This document shows, piece after piece, positions 10,935 through 22,100 of a DNA stretch of 64,000 bases. How positions within the stretch are numbered: the first letter of the stretch is position 1; every line of letters begins with the position of its first letter. The stretch is from the NCBI GenBank assembly GCA_023634235.1, contig JAMKCF010000016.1, forward strand, positions 4,211,001 to 4,275,000. The letters run 5' to 3'. The notes under the pieces are model-generated. The model saw only the letters and a program-made list of their open reading frames with translations. It did not search any database and had not been told where the DNA came from. Made by a program: the position numbers and the translations under genes. The stretch is from Pisaster brevispinus. Lineage: Eukaryota > Echinodermata > Asteroidea > Forcipulatida > Asteriidae.

Positions 10935-13045
10935 CATCTGTCTCGATGCCGGCACTTTGAGACGATTTCGCTTTTCTTATTCAGCGTACCTAGGTCTGGC
11001 CTACAAATGATTATGTACTTCTCTGCTATACACAAATTACATCTCTTGTTTACGTTAGAGTATGGCAGTGCTTTGTGAACAATGTCCCATTTAATTTCAT
11101 AGTCTTTCCCCTCGTCCTTTAAGTCCCATATATGTTTACTTAGCTCTGTTTGTGCCCTCATGCTCTCGGATCTGAATGACCTCTTGTGGTTCGCCAGTCT
11201 CGCCTTGAAGGTTGTGGACGTCAGCCCGACGTATGCCTCCTTCCTGCCTTCGCTCGTGACGGTGGCCCGGTACACAATGTTCTTGCTGAGGCACTCCCCG
11301 TTCAGCGGGCATTCGGCATTCCGGCGGCAACTGCATGTTCTACCACCGACGTCGTCCTCTTGTTTTACCTTCCGTTTGTTGATTGACTGGATCGTTGCCT
11401 TCATGTTCGGCATGCAGCTGTACGATACCTTTACTGTGTTCCGGTTGAGCACTTTGTGAAGTTTATGTTCCTTGGGGAAGCATTTGTCTATTATCTGAAG
11501 GAATTTCTTTCCAATGCTGGTACATACGTTCTTGTTGTATGGCGGGTTGTACCATGTCACCTCCCTTTTTCTAGCCCTTTTCCTTGTGTTATTGCCCGGT
11601 GTGTATGTTAACTGATACTTGTGCCCGCTTTTTTGTAGAGCCTCTTGGTAGGCCGGGGCATCTTGCTCGAATGCCTCCTTGGTCGACGAGATGTTAGAGA
11701 GTCTCTTGTTGATTCCCTCTGGTATTTGTTTGATGACGGTAGGTGGATGGTTTGACTGGACATGTACATAGAGAGGTATATTACCTGGTTTCATATATGG
11801 CATGTACCCTCCCGTTCGCAGGTCTAATGTGACGTCAAGGAAGTTTACTATTGCCTTGTTGGCTTCGATCGTTACCTTTAAATCATTTTCCCGGAATACT
11901 CGGCATATTTCTTTCTTGATTTTTTCTATTTTCTGGGGGGTCTCTTTGAATACTGCCAAACCGTCGTCCCTGTATAGCCCCACTCTATTTCCGTATTTTG
12001 GTTTCAGGATCGACAGCATATACGCTACGACCAGCTCGCATGACTCCGCGCCGTCGAAACTGCCCATCGTGACATCGAATTTGCTGTCTGCATTACGCTT
12101 TTTCCACGGTACCTGGTTGTTGAATACCACTGTCTGTTTCGCGTGGATGATGATATCTTTCTCCTTGCTGCTAATTTTCTCGTAGTTTCCCGCGAACCCT
12201 AGTGCTTTCAGGAGGAGCTTTTCCGTTATCGATGGGTAGAACTCCACAATGTCGAAATTTATGAAGCTCGATTCTTGCTTGCTTGGGATTTTCTTATACC
12301 AGTCCAGTACGGCGTCCGTGCTTTTCCACAGATTGAATCCCGTCGCGCTTATGACTTTACCGACGATTCTGTCGAGGATCACTTTACTTATATGTCCTAT
12401 CTCTGATTTGGTTGGGCTGATCAGTCGACATGATGGTTTATTATCAAAGTTGTCCTTGTGGTCCTTCAAAGTAATGAAGACTTCCCTCTCGGCCAATTTA
12501 TCTATGCGGTCTCCCAGTTCAAGACTTTCAGCAATTCTTTTCGCTTCGCGATTGATTTCCACTACTTCCTTTTGCTCGGTTTTCTTGTATGTTTTGGTGA
12601 CATTCGCCCTGACAAGATTAACATAGTCATCTTTTTCCATCTTATAATAATTTGTAGTCTTATCAGCCTTGACGGTAAGCTTATCATCATTTCTAATCAT
12701 ATTTATGTCTTCGTTCAATTTGCGTTGGAACTGGCTAGTGGTCTTCTCAAATTCGACGTTTTGAATCAGACTCACCAAATTGTCTTCGAATTCTTTCAGT
12801 TCCGGGATGACTGGTGGTGTTTTCCGCGAGTTACATCCGTACGTTTCCTCCTTTTCCGCGTTGTCTTTGTTCAGCTCCGGATTCAGAAAGAAGAACGATC
12901 TCCATCTAATCCTTTTGATGAACATTTCCGTTTTCTCGATCAGGCGCTTGAGGTATGTTGTTCTCGATGCTACCGGAATATTCTTCGTCGAATATTCAAA
13001 GTTTACTCTTTCCATTTTGAAGTGCGACGTCAGGAGAGTGCTCAA
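10913..13045 (-). CDS. Reverse transcriptase with C-terminal GIY-YIG endonuclease (PLE1 ORF)
   Basis: A 710-residue uninterrupted frame. RT motif A is FINFDIVEFYPSI at about 261-273 (Asp 265), motif B-like MGSFDGAESCEL at 327-338, motif C YRDDG at 358-362 with the DD pair intact, and NFLDVTL at 401-407. A cysteine cluster CSCRRNAECPLNGEC (571-585) precedes the endonuclease, whose core is VYRATV...EAYVGLT (591-609) followed by FKARLANH. A further cysteine pair CNLC and glutamate lie near 670-676. Domain order RT then GIY-YIG is that of canonical EN-plus Penelope-like elements, which are thought to prime reverse transcription at endonuclease nicks. The lack of stops and near-identical flanking repeats suggest a recent, possibly active copy. 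The YRDDG and GSFDGAE signatures differ from the FIDD type in PLE2, so the two belong to different PLE clades; I do not assign the clade. Confidence 0.9.
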   Translation of the reverse strand: MSTLLTSHFKMERVNFEYSTKNIPVASRTTYLKRLIEKTEMFIKRIRWRSFFFLNPELNKDNAEKEETYGCNSRKTPPVIPELKEFEDNLVSLIQNVEFEKTTSQFQRKLNEDINMIRNDDKLTVKADKTTNYYKMEKDDYVNLVRANVTKTYKKTEQKEVVEINREAKRIAESLELGDRIDKLAEREVFITLKDHKDNFDNKPSCRLISPTKSEIGHISKVILDRIVGKVISATGFNLWKSTDAVLDWYKKIPSKQESSFINFDIVEFYPSITEKLLLKALGFAGNYEKISSKEKDIIIHAKQTVVFNNQVPWKKRNADSKFDVTMGSFDGAESCELVVAYMLSILKPKYGNRVGLYRDDGLAVFKETPQKIEKIKKEICRVFRENDLKVTIEANKAIVNFLDVTLDLRTGGYMPYMKPGNIPLYVHVQSNHPPTVIKQIPEGINKRLSNISSTKEAFEQDAPAYQEALQKSGHKYQLTYTPGNNTRKRARKREVTWYNPPYNKNVCTSIGKKFLQIIDKCFPKEHKLHKVLNRNTVKVSYSCMPNMKATIQSINKRKVKQEDDVGGRTCSCRRNAECPLNGECLSKNIVYRATVTSEGRKEAYVGLTSTTFKARLANHKRSFRSESMRAQTELSKHIWDLKDEGKDYEIKWDIVHKALPYSNVNKRCNLCIAEKYIIICRPDLGTLNKKSEIVSKCRHRDRCVLTSVT

Positions 13046-13066
13046 CTATAAAAGTAAGAGCTAGTG

Positions 13067-13340
13067 TATCCAATGAAATCGTCTTCTATCACAATTCACA
13101 GTGCTCGATACATCTCTGTAGAGCTATAACATGTAATAAATTCAGAATATGAGTTAAACAAACTCTGGCATATCTCTCTTCTGGACAGACTGTTTCGTAC
13201 CATAAGGCACTCATCAGCAGAATGACGAAAATAGAATACAAGTAGCATCTTACCTTATTTCGAATTATAAAGCGCGCGCAAGCGTGACGCGTGCTACGTC
13301 ATTGAAGTTAGTACGCGTTTACGTCACTGAAGTAAGAACA
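13067..13340 (-). repeat. PLE1 pseudo-LTR, 5' copy
   Basis: Direct repeat of 10661-10934 upstream of the ORF start; contains the second hammerhead at 13178-13222. Confidence 0.85.
13178..13222 (-). ncRNA. Hammerhead ribozyme (PLE1, 5' repeat)
   Basis: Same 45-base motif as 10772-10816, with stems I-III and all core bases conserved. Paired ribozymes in upstream and downstream repeats could cut a unit-length RNA. Confidence 0.85.
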
Positions 13341-13753
13341 AAGCACTGCCATACTCTAACGTAAACAAGAGATGTAATTTGTGTATAGCAGAGAAGTACA
13401 TAATCATTTGTAGGCCAGACCTAGGTACGCTGAATAAGAAAAGCGAAATCGTCTCAAAGTGCCGGCATCGAGACAGATGTGTTCTTACTTCAGTGACGTA
13501 AACGCGTACTAACTTCAATGACGTAGCACGCGTCACGCTTGCGCGCGCTTTATAATTCGAAATAAGGTAAGATGCTACTTGTATTCTATTTTCGTCATTC
13601 TGCTGATGAGTGCCTTATGGTACGAAACAGTCTGTCCAGAAGAGAGATATGCCAGAGTTTGTTTAACTCATATTCTGAATTTATTACATGTTATAGCTCT
13701 ACAGAGATGTATCGAGCACTGTGAATTGTGATAGAAGACGATTTCATTGGATA
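13337..13753 (+). mobile_element. Inverted copy of the PLE1 3' terminus
   Basis: Reverse complement of 10661-11076, comprising the ORF end and the whole terminal repeat, joined directly to the 5' repeat. The minus-strand copies and this copy face each other. Confidence 0.85.
13598..13642 (+). ncRNA. Hammerhead ribozyme (PLE1, inverted copy)
   Basis: Plus-strand copy of the motif: TTCTG, CTGATGA, GTGCC-TTAT-GGTAC, GAAA, ACA-GTC-TGT, C, CAGAA. Predicted cleavage falls after C13636. Confidence 0.85.
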
Positions 13754-13817
13754 TATATATATATATAAATATGTAATAAATTCAGAATATGAGTTAAACA
13801 AACTCTGGCATATCTCT

Positions 13818-13862
13818 CTTCTGGACAGACTGTTTCGTACCATAAGGCACTCATCAGCAGAA
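13818..13862 (-). ncRNA. Hammerhead ribozyme (PLE1, partial third repeat)
   Basis: Same conserved motif as 10772-10816, in the partial repeat 13771-13889. Confidence 0.8.
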
Positions 13863-14093
13863 TGACGAAAATAGAATACAAGTAGCATCATATAATATCA
13901 GTCATGAACCACAAGGGAAACTGACTGGGAAATTTTATTTAAATAGTTTGGGTTTGAATAAAGAAAAATTGACTGGAGCGGGACTTGATTTGGTGTGGGT
14001 GTAATCCCTGGCTACACGGCAGTTAACGGTTGTATGGCTTCTGACTGGCACCCCGAACAAAGATATTGACTAATAGGGAGACCGCCAACATAG

Positions 14094-14166
14094 GGCTGGA
14101 TAGCTCAGTTGGTAGAGCGCCGGTACGTTAATCCGGAGGTCGTTGGTTCAAGTCCCGCTCCAGTCA
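14094..14166 (+). repeat. tRNA-like SINE head, unit 1 of 7
   Basis: 73 bases fold as a tRNA. The acceptor stem is GGCTGGA/TCCAGTC, the D arm GCTC/GAGC, and the anticodon stem CCGG/CCGG with loop ACGTTAA. The B box is GGTTCAAGTCC. Position 33 is C rather than the universal U and the T stem has a mismatch, so this is a Pol III SINE head, not a working tRNA-Asn(GTT). Identical or near-identical heads lie at 14410, 14726, 15320, 15637, 15954 and 16271. Confidence 0.8.
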
Positions 14167-14851
14167 ATTTTTCTTTGTTCAAACCCGAACTATTTAAATA
14201 AATTTCCCAGTCAGATTCCCTTGTGGTTCATGACTAGATATTTAATATTAAAAAGTCGCATCCCCTTAAGGTGATCCCGTGGCTGCCGCTTCCCGGGTTG
14301 AATCGTAAACGTGGGTGTGATCCCTGGCTACACGGCAGTTAACGGTTGTATGGCTTCTGACTGGCACCCCGAACAAAGATATTGACTAATAGGGAGACCG
14401 CCAACATAGGGCTGGATAGCTCAGTTGGTAGAGCGCCGGTACGTTAATCCGGAGGTCGTTGGTTCAAGTCCCGCTCCAGTCAATTTTTCTTTGTTCAAAC
14501 CCGAACTATTTAAATAAATTTCCCAGTCAGATTCCCTTGTGGTTCATGACTAGATATTTAATATTAAAAAGTCGCATCCCCTTAAGGTGATCCCGTGGCT
14601 GCCGCTTCCCGGGTTGAATCGTAAACGTGGGTGTGATCCCTGGCTACACGGCAGTTAACGGTTGTATGGCTTCTGACTGGCACCCCGAACAAAGATATTG
14701 ACTAATAGGGAGACCGCCAACATAGGGCTGGATAGCTCAGTTGGTAGAGCGCCGGTACGTTAATCCGGAGGTCGTTGGTTCAAGTCCCGCTCCAGTCAAT
14801 TTTTCTTTGTTCAAACCCGAACTATTTAAATAAATTTCCCAGTCAGTTTCC

Positions 14852-15101
14852 CTTTATGGTCCAGCGATCCAGCCTTTGACACTGACCATCCTTTGTTCTC
14901 ACCTCTTCACTCTTATTGGTTCTTAGCCAGTAAATTTACAACTCTGATTGGCTATATTTTCCCGCTTTTTTCTGGATACTCTCCCTTAATCCTTTGCTCC
15001 TCTTTTTGCTATAAATGGATATGTTTGTGTTTGTTCTTGTTTATGCCTCTGACGAAGGTCCGGATTGGATCGAGAGCTAAGGCCATCTCCCCTACTAATT
15101 T
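14852..15101 (+). mobile_element. PLE2 3' end, 5'-truncated, inserted in the SINE array
   Basis: Matches the reverse complement of 24757-25008 (3' UTR of PLE2), followed by (TA)n at 15102-15124. It splits a SINE unit between '...cagtcagtttccc' and 'ttgtggttcatgact'. Confidence 0.85.
15043..15086 (+). ncRNA. Hammerhead-like ribozyme of PLE2 (truncated copy)
   Basis: CTGACGA is followed by stem II GGTCC/GGATC, then GAGA where the functional motif needs GAAA, then palindromic AGCT and AAGGCC. The G in the conserved GAAA box probably inactivates it. The PLE2 copy at 24772-24815 keeps GAAA. Confidence 0.5.
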
Positions 15102-16590
15102 TATATATATATATATATATATATGGTTCATTGTGGTTCATGACTTGATATTTAATATAAAAAAGTCGCATCCCCTTAAGGTGATCCCGTGGCTGCCGCT
15201 TCCCAGGTTGAATCGTAAACGTGGGTGTGATCCCTGGCTACATGGCAGTTAACGGTTGTATGGCTTCTGACTGGCACCCCGAACAAAGATATTGACTAAT
15301 AGGGAGACCGCCAACATAGGGCTGGATAGCTCAGTTGGTAGAGCACCGGTACGTTAATCCGGAGGTCGTTGGTTCAAGTCCCGCTCCAGTAAATTTTTCT
15401 TTGTTCAAACCCGAACTATTTAAATAAAATTTCCCAGTCAGTTTACCTTGTGGTTCATGACTTGATATTTAATATAAAAAAGTCGCATCCCCTTAAGGTG
15501 ATCCCGTGGCTGCCGCTTCCCAGGTTGAATCGTAAACGTGGGTGTGATCCCTGGCTACACGGCAGTTAACGGTTGTGTGGCTTCTGACTGGCACCCCGAA
15601 CAAAGATATTGACTAATAGGGAGACCGCCAACATAGGGCTGGATAGCTCAGTTGGTAGAGCGCCGGTACGTTAATCCGGAGGTCGTTGGTTCAAGTCCCG
15701 CTCCAGTCAATTTTTCTTTGTTCAAACCCAAACTATTTAAATAAAATTTCCCAGTCAGTTTCCCTTGTGGTTCATGACTTGATATTTAATATAAAAAAGT
15801 CGCATCCCCTTAAGGTGATCCCGTGGCTGCCGCTTCCCAGGTTGAATCGTAAACGTGGGTGTGATCCCGGGCTACACGGCAGTTAACGGTTGTATGGCTT
15901 CTGACTGGCATCCCGAACAAAGATATTGACTAATAGGGAGACCGCCAACATAGGGCTGGATAGCTCAGTTGGTAGAGCGCCGTTACGTTAATCCGGAGGT
16001 CGTTGGTTCAAGTCCCGCTCCAGTCAATTTTTCTTTGTTCAAACCCAAACTATTTAAATAAAATTTCCCAGTCAGTTTCCCTTGTGGTTCATGACTTGAT
16101 ATTTAATATAAAAAAGTCGCATCCCCTTAAGGTGATCCCGGGGCTGCCGCTTCCCAGGTTGAATCGTAAACGTGGGTGTGATCCCGGGCTACACGGCAGT
16201 TAACGGTTGTATGGCTTCTGACTGGCACCCCGAACAAAGATATTGACTAATAGAAAGACCGCCAACATAGGGCTGGATAGCTCAGTTGGTAGAGCGCCGG
16301 TACGTTAATTCGGAGGTCGTTGGTTCAAGTCCCGCTCCAGTCATTTTTTCTTTGTTCAAACCCAAACTATAAAGTCATGAACCACAAGGGAAACTGACTG
16401 GGAAATTTATTTAAATAGTTTGGGTTTGAACAAAGAAAAAGGTTTTTTCAGGTCACTGCAAACTTATCCAATGCCACTGTTCTGGACAATACATGAACAT
16501 TTCCCCTTTTCTTACTTGGATTGAGTACAAATAAAAAAACATGAATTTATTATGAGCAAAAGAACTTTGGCTGTAAGCTCTTGATTCTGC

Positions 16591-16800
16591 GTTTGTTTGT
16601 TTGTTTGTTTGTTTGTTTGTTTGTTTGTTTGTTTGTTTGTTTGTTTGTTGGGGTGTTTGTTTGTTTGTTTGTTTGTATTTATTTATTTTTTTTCCTTGAT
16701 TATTTGATTGCTTGTTTGCTTGTTTGTTCGTTTGTGTGTTGGGGTTTTTGTTCGGGTTTTTTTTTTTTTTTTTTTTTTTTTGCTTGTTTGTTTGTTTTGT
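16591..16800 (+). repeat. (TTTG)n tract and poly-T
   Basis: TTTG repeats to about 16674, broken versions and a T22-type run to 16800. The same (TTTG)n occurs at the equivalent 3' flank of copy B (32187-32310) and at 38640-38800, and inverted at 52540-52620. Confidence 0.85.
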
Positions 16801-19080
16801 TTTTTAATGAGATATTGCCTCAAATCACAAGGCTGGCTCTTGAATCCACACTCCGCTTCAGAGAAAACAATTATGTTCTACTAAAGGCATACGCTGTATT
16901 CGGATAATACGTCTTGGGCTATAACAAGCGACTATTATGAAACGGTTGGGAAGATGTTTTACAAGTAGAACATAATGTTTCACACAAATAAAATGTTACT
17001 TTGTGAACTAGCACTATCATTCGTTGTGCACAACCAAAGTTTTGAAGCCACAAAATGGTAGATTGCGTTAGTTCACGTAGTATAAGGAAAGCGATACAGT
17101 TAACAATTTAAACATTAATTTTGAGTAAATCATTATATTCTACTTTTAAAACATTTTTCCAAGCATATTCATTTAATTAAAAAACGCCTTTATAACCCAA
17201 AGGCCCAAATCCAGAGTGACAGTCTGTCACGTTTAATGTTGCCGTTGGTGAATGTGTACACTTAGACATTTATTTAAAACTTTTCCAGGATAACTTGCGG
17301 ATAAAACTCTCTTCAGCTGGTTCTCAAACCTGCACCATATCCACAAGCAGTTCAATAGTATTGGGGAAAACTTTGAGGGGAAGTATTGCAACAGCTGGAA
17401 GCCAACAGAGTGTCCAGGATAGAGACTTCTCAGTCGTCTTTTACATTACGGCAGTAGAAAGACCGAGCTCTTGAGTAACAAATCAGGCTCGTCAGAAGAC
17501 GTACACATTGCCAAAGGCTATGCGGTCTTATCTGTTTGCCGAACCATAGAAAACTGCTTAGTGAGGAGTCTACCGACAATCTAGTAGATAAAATGAGATT
17601 CGTACTGGGCAAACATCTAACATTGAAACAAACCAATTCGCAGTGTGTCCTCAATGAATTTTGTATTTATTTATTTATTTTTTATTTTTTCGTTTTGGGT
17701 TTTTTCCCCCATAAGGGCGCTTGTTCGATTTTTTTGAAAATTAAAAGGGGTATTGTTCCTTCCCCAAAAAGCGTACATATTTTTAAAAGGATACCTCTAA
17801 ACTATCAGCGTAAAAAGTTAGTTAGGAATAACTGTTGTTTCTTTTCTTTTGTATATATTGTTTTAATTATTAGTTCAATCTTCGCGTTTTCCTTTTGACT
17901 GTTGGCTCCTTCACGTGTGATAAGTGTGCAATTGGTTTCATTATCGTGCAAGGACTTTTAATACGTCTGGATTGGTCCAATCAGTTACCCTGAAATGCAT
18001 TTTGTTCCAAAGGCCACATTGCTCGCCTTGACGAAAGCACCAGAGCAAAAACGGCTCAAAACATGCGTGGCCATAACCCGCAGAAGCCGAGATCACCTCC
18101 CCAGCCCATGCACCTGGATGGTTGACACAGAGGCCGTCCGAGGACATCTTGGATCGAGCAACTGGGTCCAGCCAGTAAGGTTGACAGACTCTTAAACTAG
18201 GCAACTTACAACAGACAGACACAGGTGTGCACTGCTGTTAGCGAGTGGTTAATACGGGTGTGGGGGGGGCAAACATACAAGTTGCCTTGAAATTGGGACG
18301 CTTTTTGTTTTAACACGAGTTGCAAAGCGGTTTTTCTTTTTATGAAACGATTATAATTGGAAAGATGTTGGAAAAGAAGAATTACATAACGGTCCACACA
18401 AGTATAACTCGAAATTGATTAACTCGATCCGCCATTTTGTGGAGTCCGAAAATTGGTTTAAAAGTATGGCAGAAAACCATACACCCTCGAGGCACATTCG
18501 TGAGAATTATTATGTTCTTTCAAACGCTTCTTACAGCCCAAATTGACAAATTGAAAACAACGTGTTCCTTTTTAACAATCAAACACATTAGGAATGTGTG
18601 GATGGAATCATGGAATGGACAGGAAGGATGCGAGCGTTCGACGAATGTAGACACCCCAGGAGTTCACTGAGAGAGCAACTCCACTAGTTATAAAATGGCG
18701 CATATAGGATTGTTGGTAAATCATAAAATATGTATTTATCCGTTCGCTGTTCTACTATTCAATATTTTAGGGTACGTAATAATGTACCTTTATCTTCGCT
18801 GGAAGTTGACCTGTTAACGCAGGCCTTGCACCGGAGTTCATAATGTTATAGAAATGTTCATGCGAAACGCTCCTAGATATACATTTTCATCTCTACATAA
18901 CTCTTTAGCCATAATTATTTTTTTTTTTTCGTTTTCATTTTTTTCTTCTTTCCCACGCAATTTCAGGCGTGGATGGCGAATGGGGTTTCAATAAAACAAG
19001 CATCGCCGTATCAAGTTTTAGTTTAGTTTCAGAGTGATCAAATTAGTTATATATACAATACAAATTGCTACGAGTATTTA
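16800..19080. other. 3' flank of copy A; no gene recognised
   Basis: 16810-16960 and 17270-17400 match 32310-32500 and 32580-32650 of copy B and 38990-39400. Small ORFs at 17430-18670 show no recognisable domain. Confidence 0.5.
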
Positions 19081-19198
19081 AATAATGATAATAACATTAC
19101 GGGTATTTATATAGCGCCTTTAACAAAGATTAAAGCGCTGAACAATAAAACAAGACCAATGCAAAGAAACAAGAAAAAAAACACAAGACAAAAAAGGA

Positions 19199-22100
19199 TT
19201 AATGACTAGGCTGACTGAAAAAGTAGGTTTTGAGGTTTTTCTTGAAGATGGCAGTAAAAGATGATTCCCTGATGAGTTTAGGTAACTTGTTCCATTCCTT
19301 CGGCCCAGCCAGAGAAAAAGACTTGGAGCTGGCAGATCGAGAAGGCCTGTGCTCACCGAGAAGGGATATATCAGAGGAGGACCACATACCTTCTCTGCCA
19401 GGGGTATAATAGGACAACAGATCGGAAAGATAATAATGGGAGCATTTATAGACATAAAGAAGCAGCTTGACAAGAATTCGATCATGAATGGGCAGCCAGT
19501 GGAGTTGGGACAACATATTGGAAGCACTAGCAAAGCGAGGAGCTAGGCATATGAGACGGGCAGCACGGTTTTGGAGTTTCTGAAGTCTGTTTTGTTCAGC
19601 CTGGGTAATACCATAGAGAATAGCATTGCCGTAATCCAGACGAGAGGTTATGAGAGAACGTACTGCATGGTGGCAGGTATCCTGGTCAAGAAATCTGCGG
19701 ATACGATGAAGATTGCGAAGGTGGAAATTAATTTAATAGAAACAGCAGTCATGTGATTAGACATGGACATGGATGGATTGAACATGATGCCCAAATTTCT
19801 GATTGACCTGGATGGCTTAATGAAAGAGTTGCCGATGGGGAGGACAACATCGGTCAGAGAAGTGATGGCACGGGGGCATGTTGCGACGAATAACTCTGTC
19901 TGTTCATCGTTGATCTTCAGCTTGTTGGCTAACATCCATCCCTTAATGTCTGAAATGCAGGAGCAGAGTTTAGATATGGCTAGTTCAGAGCTGCTTGGAG
20001 TGGAAGGGTCAAAGGCTGTATAAAGCTGAGTATCGTCTGCATACATGTGGTATCGCAAGTGATGACGATCAATGATGTTGGAAACAAGTTTTGTGTAAAA
20101 GGTGAATAAGGGTGGACCCACTACCGAGCCCTGAGGAACCCCGAAATCAACACTATTCTCTTCAGAATGTTTGCCCAAGACAGAGACACAATTACTACGT
20201 CATTTGAGGTTTCAAACCAGTTCAACACGAGACCACGAAAACCATAGGATGTTCTGAGCCTGGAAATTAAAATATCATGGTCAATCGTGTCGAACGCAGC
20301 CGACAGGTCAAGCATGACAAGATACACGGCGTTGTTCTTATCCAATTCAGTCATGATGTCGTTTTTGACACGCAGCAAAGCAGTCTCCGTGCTATGTTTG
20401 TACCTGTATGCTGACTGAAAAGGTTGGTTAAGAGAGTTAGACTTAATATGTTCATTCAGGCGACAAGAAACAACCTTTTCAATAAGTTTGGATAAGAAGG
20501 CAATGTTGGAAACCGGCCTAAAATTGTTTAAGTTGTTATGATCCAGGTTAGATTTCTTAAGAACTGGTGTGACAATGGCTCGGCATAATGAGCTGGGAAA
20601 GATACCCGTTTGAAAAGAAGTGTTGACAATTTGAGTGATGTACGGAGCCATTATGTGAACTTGGTCCTTGAGCAACCATGTGGGCAATGTATCAAGAGTA
20701 CAAGACTTGTTAGGTGAACCAACGATGACTTTAGTAATTTCGTGAACATTAGAAGTGAATTCACCTGTGGATATTACATCAAGCTCATTCCTAATCTTCA
20801 GAATTTTACCCCTGAAGAAATTAGCAAACTTATCACTTAATGATTTACCAGATTCGCCAACAGGGAGTTTGTTACATTTCGTGTTCAGAAGATTATGGAA
20901 AGTTTTTAAAACATCTTTCACATTACCAGTGGCTAATTTATCAGAGTAAAAATAGACCCTAGTTGTTTGAGCTCTGATAATTGCTCTACAGACGCCTCAC
21001 GATCAACATCCAATTTACTCTTGCGCCACTTACGTTCGAGGCGGCGTTTAACCCTTCTAGCAAGATGGATGTTTTCATTGTACCACGGTATTTTGGGACG
21101 TACAGTTCTACTACGGGTGTTGATAGGACAGTAATTGTCCAGAACCGCTTGAATAGTATTGTCATAAAACTGTACCTGGTCATCAACATTACCAATACTC
21201 ATTACAGGAACTAGTTTTGATTCCAATCATATTATCAATATCAACAGACCTGAAATCCCGACAATGAGTATAAGATCTGGGTAGCTGAGGCTTCTTGCGA
21301 TTAAGTTTGAAATGAACAGAGTGGTGATCAGACATTCGATTTTCATGAACTTTGCAATCCTTCACCACATTGTCTCCAACAATACCAATGACTAAATCCA
21401 GCTGGTGACCCAATTTGTGAGTAGGGCCCTCAACAAAATTATGGAGGTTGGCACTGGAGAGAATGTTAACAAATTTAGATACTTCAGATTTACTCGGTTC
21501 ATCCATATGTACATTACAATCGCCTAGGTAGATAGGTTTACCAGGTAACAACGAGATTTCACCAATAAAGTTTTCAAATTCAACAAGGAATTCAGATGTT
21601 TTGAATCCATTGGCTTGAGATGGTGGCGGTCTGTAGATGACAATGAACAGTATGGATCTAGATTGATCAGTTATCAGGGTGTGCTCAAATGTAGTGGTGG
21701 CAATAGGACTACTTAAAGACATGAAATTTAATTGAGTCTTATAGAGCACTCCAATGCCACTCCAATGCCACCCCCATTGAGAAGAGAGTAACATGGAGGT
21801 TTACATTCCCCGATTACAACATTGTCATCAACAAACAGCCACGTCTCTGTCAGGAACATGACGTCAACATCTCTCTCAATTACGTAATCACAAAGGATGT
21901 CGGCCTTGTTCCTGACAGAGTGGGCGTTCCACTTATGCATGTCAAGAGGTGTTTCATTAAAGTTAGAGACACATTTAATTGTAATCAAATTATCGATATT
22001 AGGTCCAGTTCTTGGTTTGAGCACTGCATCTTTGTTCACTCTAGGTTGGTTAATGACGATTATTGGTTGTGCCACGCCATGATCTTTCTCTCTAGGATGG

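Larger units (their letters stand above)
10661..13889 (-). mobile_element. PLE1: nearly intact Penelope-like element with pseudo-LTRs and hammerhead ribozymes
   Basis: A 710-codon RT-endonuclease ORF lies on the minus strand between two 274-bp direct repeats (10661-10934 and 13067-13340), in which I saw one base difference. The 3' repeat overlaps the ORF end. Beyond the upstream repeat, 13337-13753 is an inverted copy of the element's 3' 416 bp (10661-11076), then (TA)n, then a partial third repeat (13771-13889) in the original orientation. This tandem/inverted terminal arrangement is typical of PLEs. Near-identity of the repeats indicates recent insertion. (TA)n flanks it at 10637-10663. Confidence 0.88.
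13900..16440 (+). repeat. Tandem array of seven tRNA-derived SINE units (316-317 bp) with inverted end fragments
   Basis: Seven tRNA-like heads start at 14094, 14410, 14726, 15320, 15637, 15954 and 16271. Spacing is 316 or 317 bp, except between units 3 and 4, where a PLE2 end is inserted. Each unit also has a tail 'TTTTTCTTTGTTCAAACCC' and a body with 'GGCACCCCGAACAAAGAT' and 'AGGGAGACCGCCAACATAGG'. The array begins (13900-13986) and ends (16373-16440) with tail sequence in inverted orientation relative to the units. The ORFs at 15686-15886 and 16003-16203 are just this repeat translated. Confidence 0.9.

Noticed and set aside
11160..13064. Plus-strand ORFs of 66-197 codons
   Set aside because: They are antisense shadows of the PLE1 RT/GIY-YIG frame.
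15686..16203. Two near-identical 66-codon ORFs as a gene family
   Set aside because: They are identical segments of the tandem SINE units.
14094..16343. Seven genuine tRNA-Asn(GTT) genes
   Set aside because: The fold is tRNA-like, but position 33 is C not U, the anticodon and T stems have mismatches, and each is embedded in a longer SINE repeat unit.
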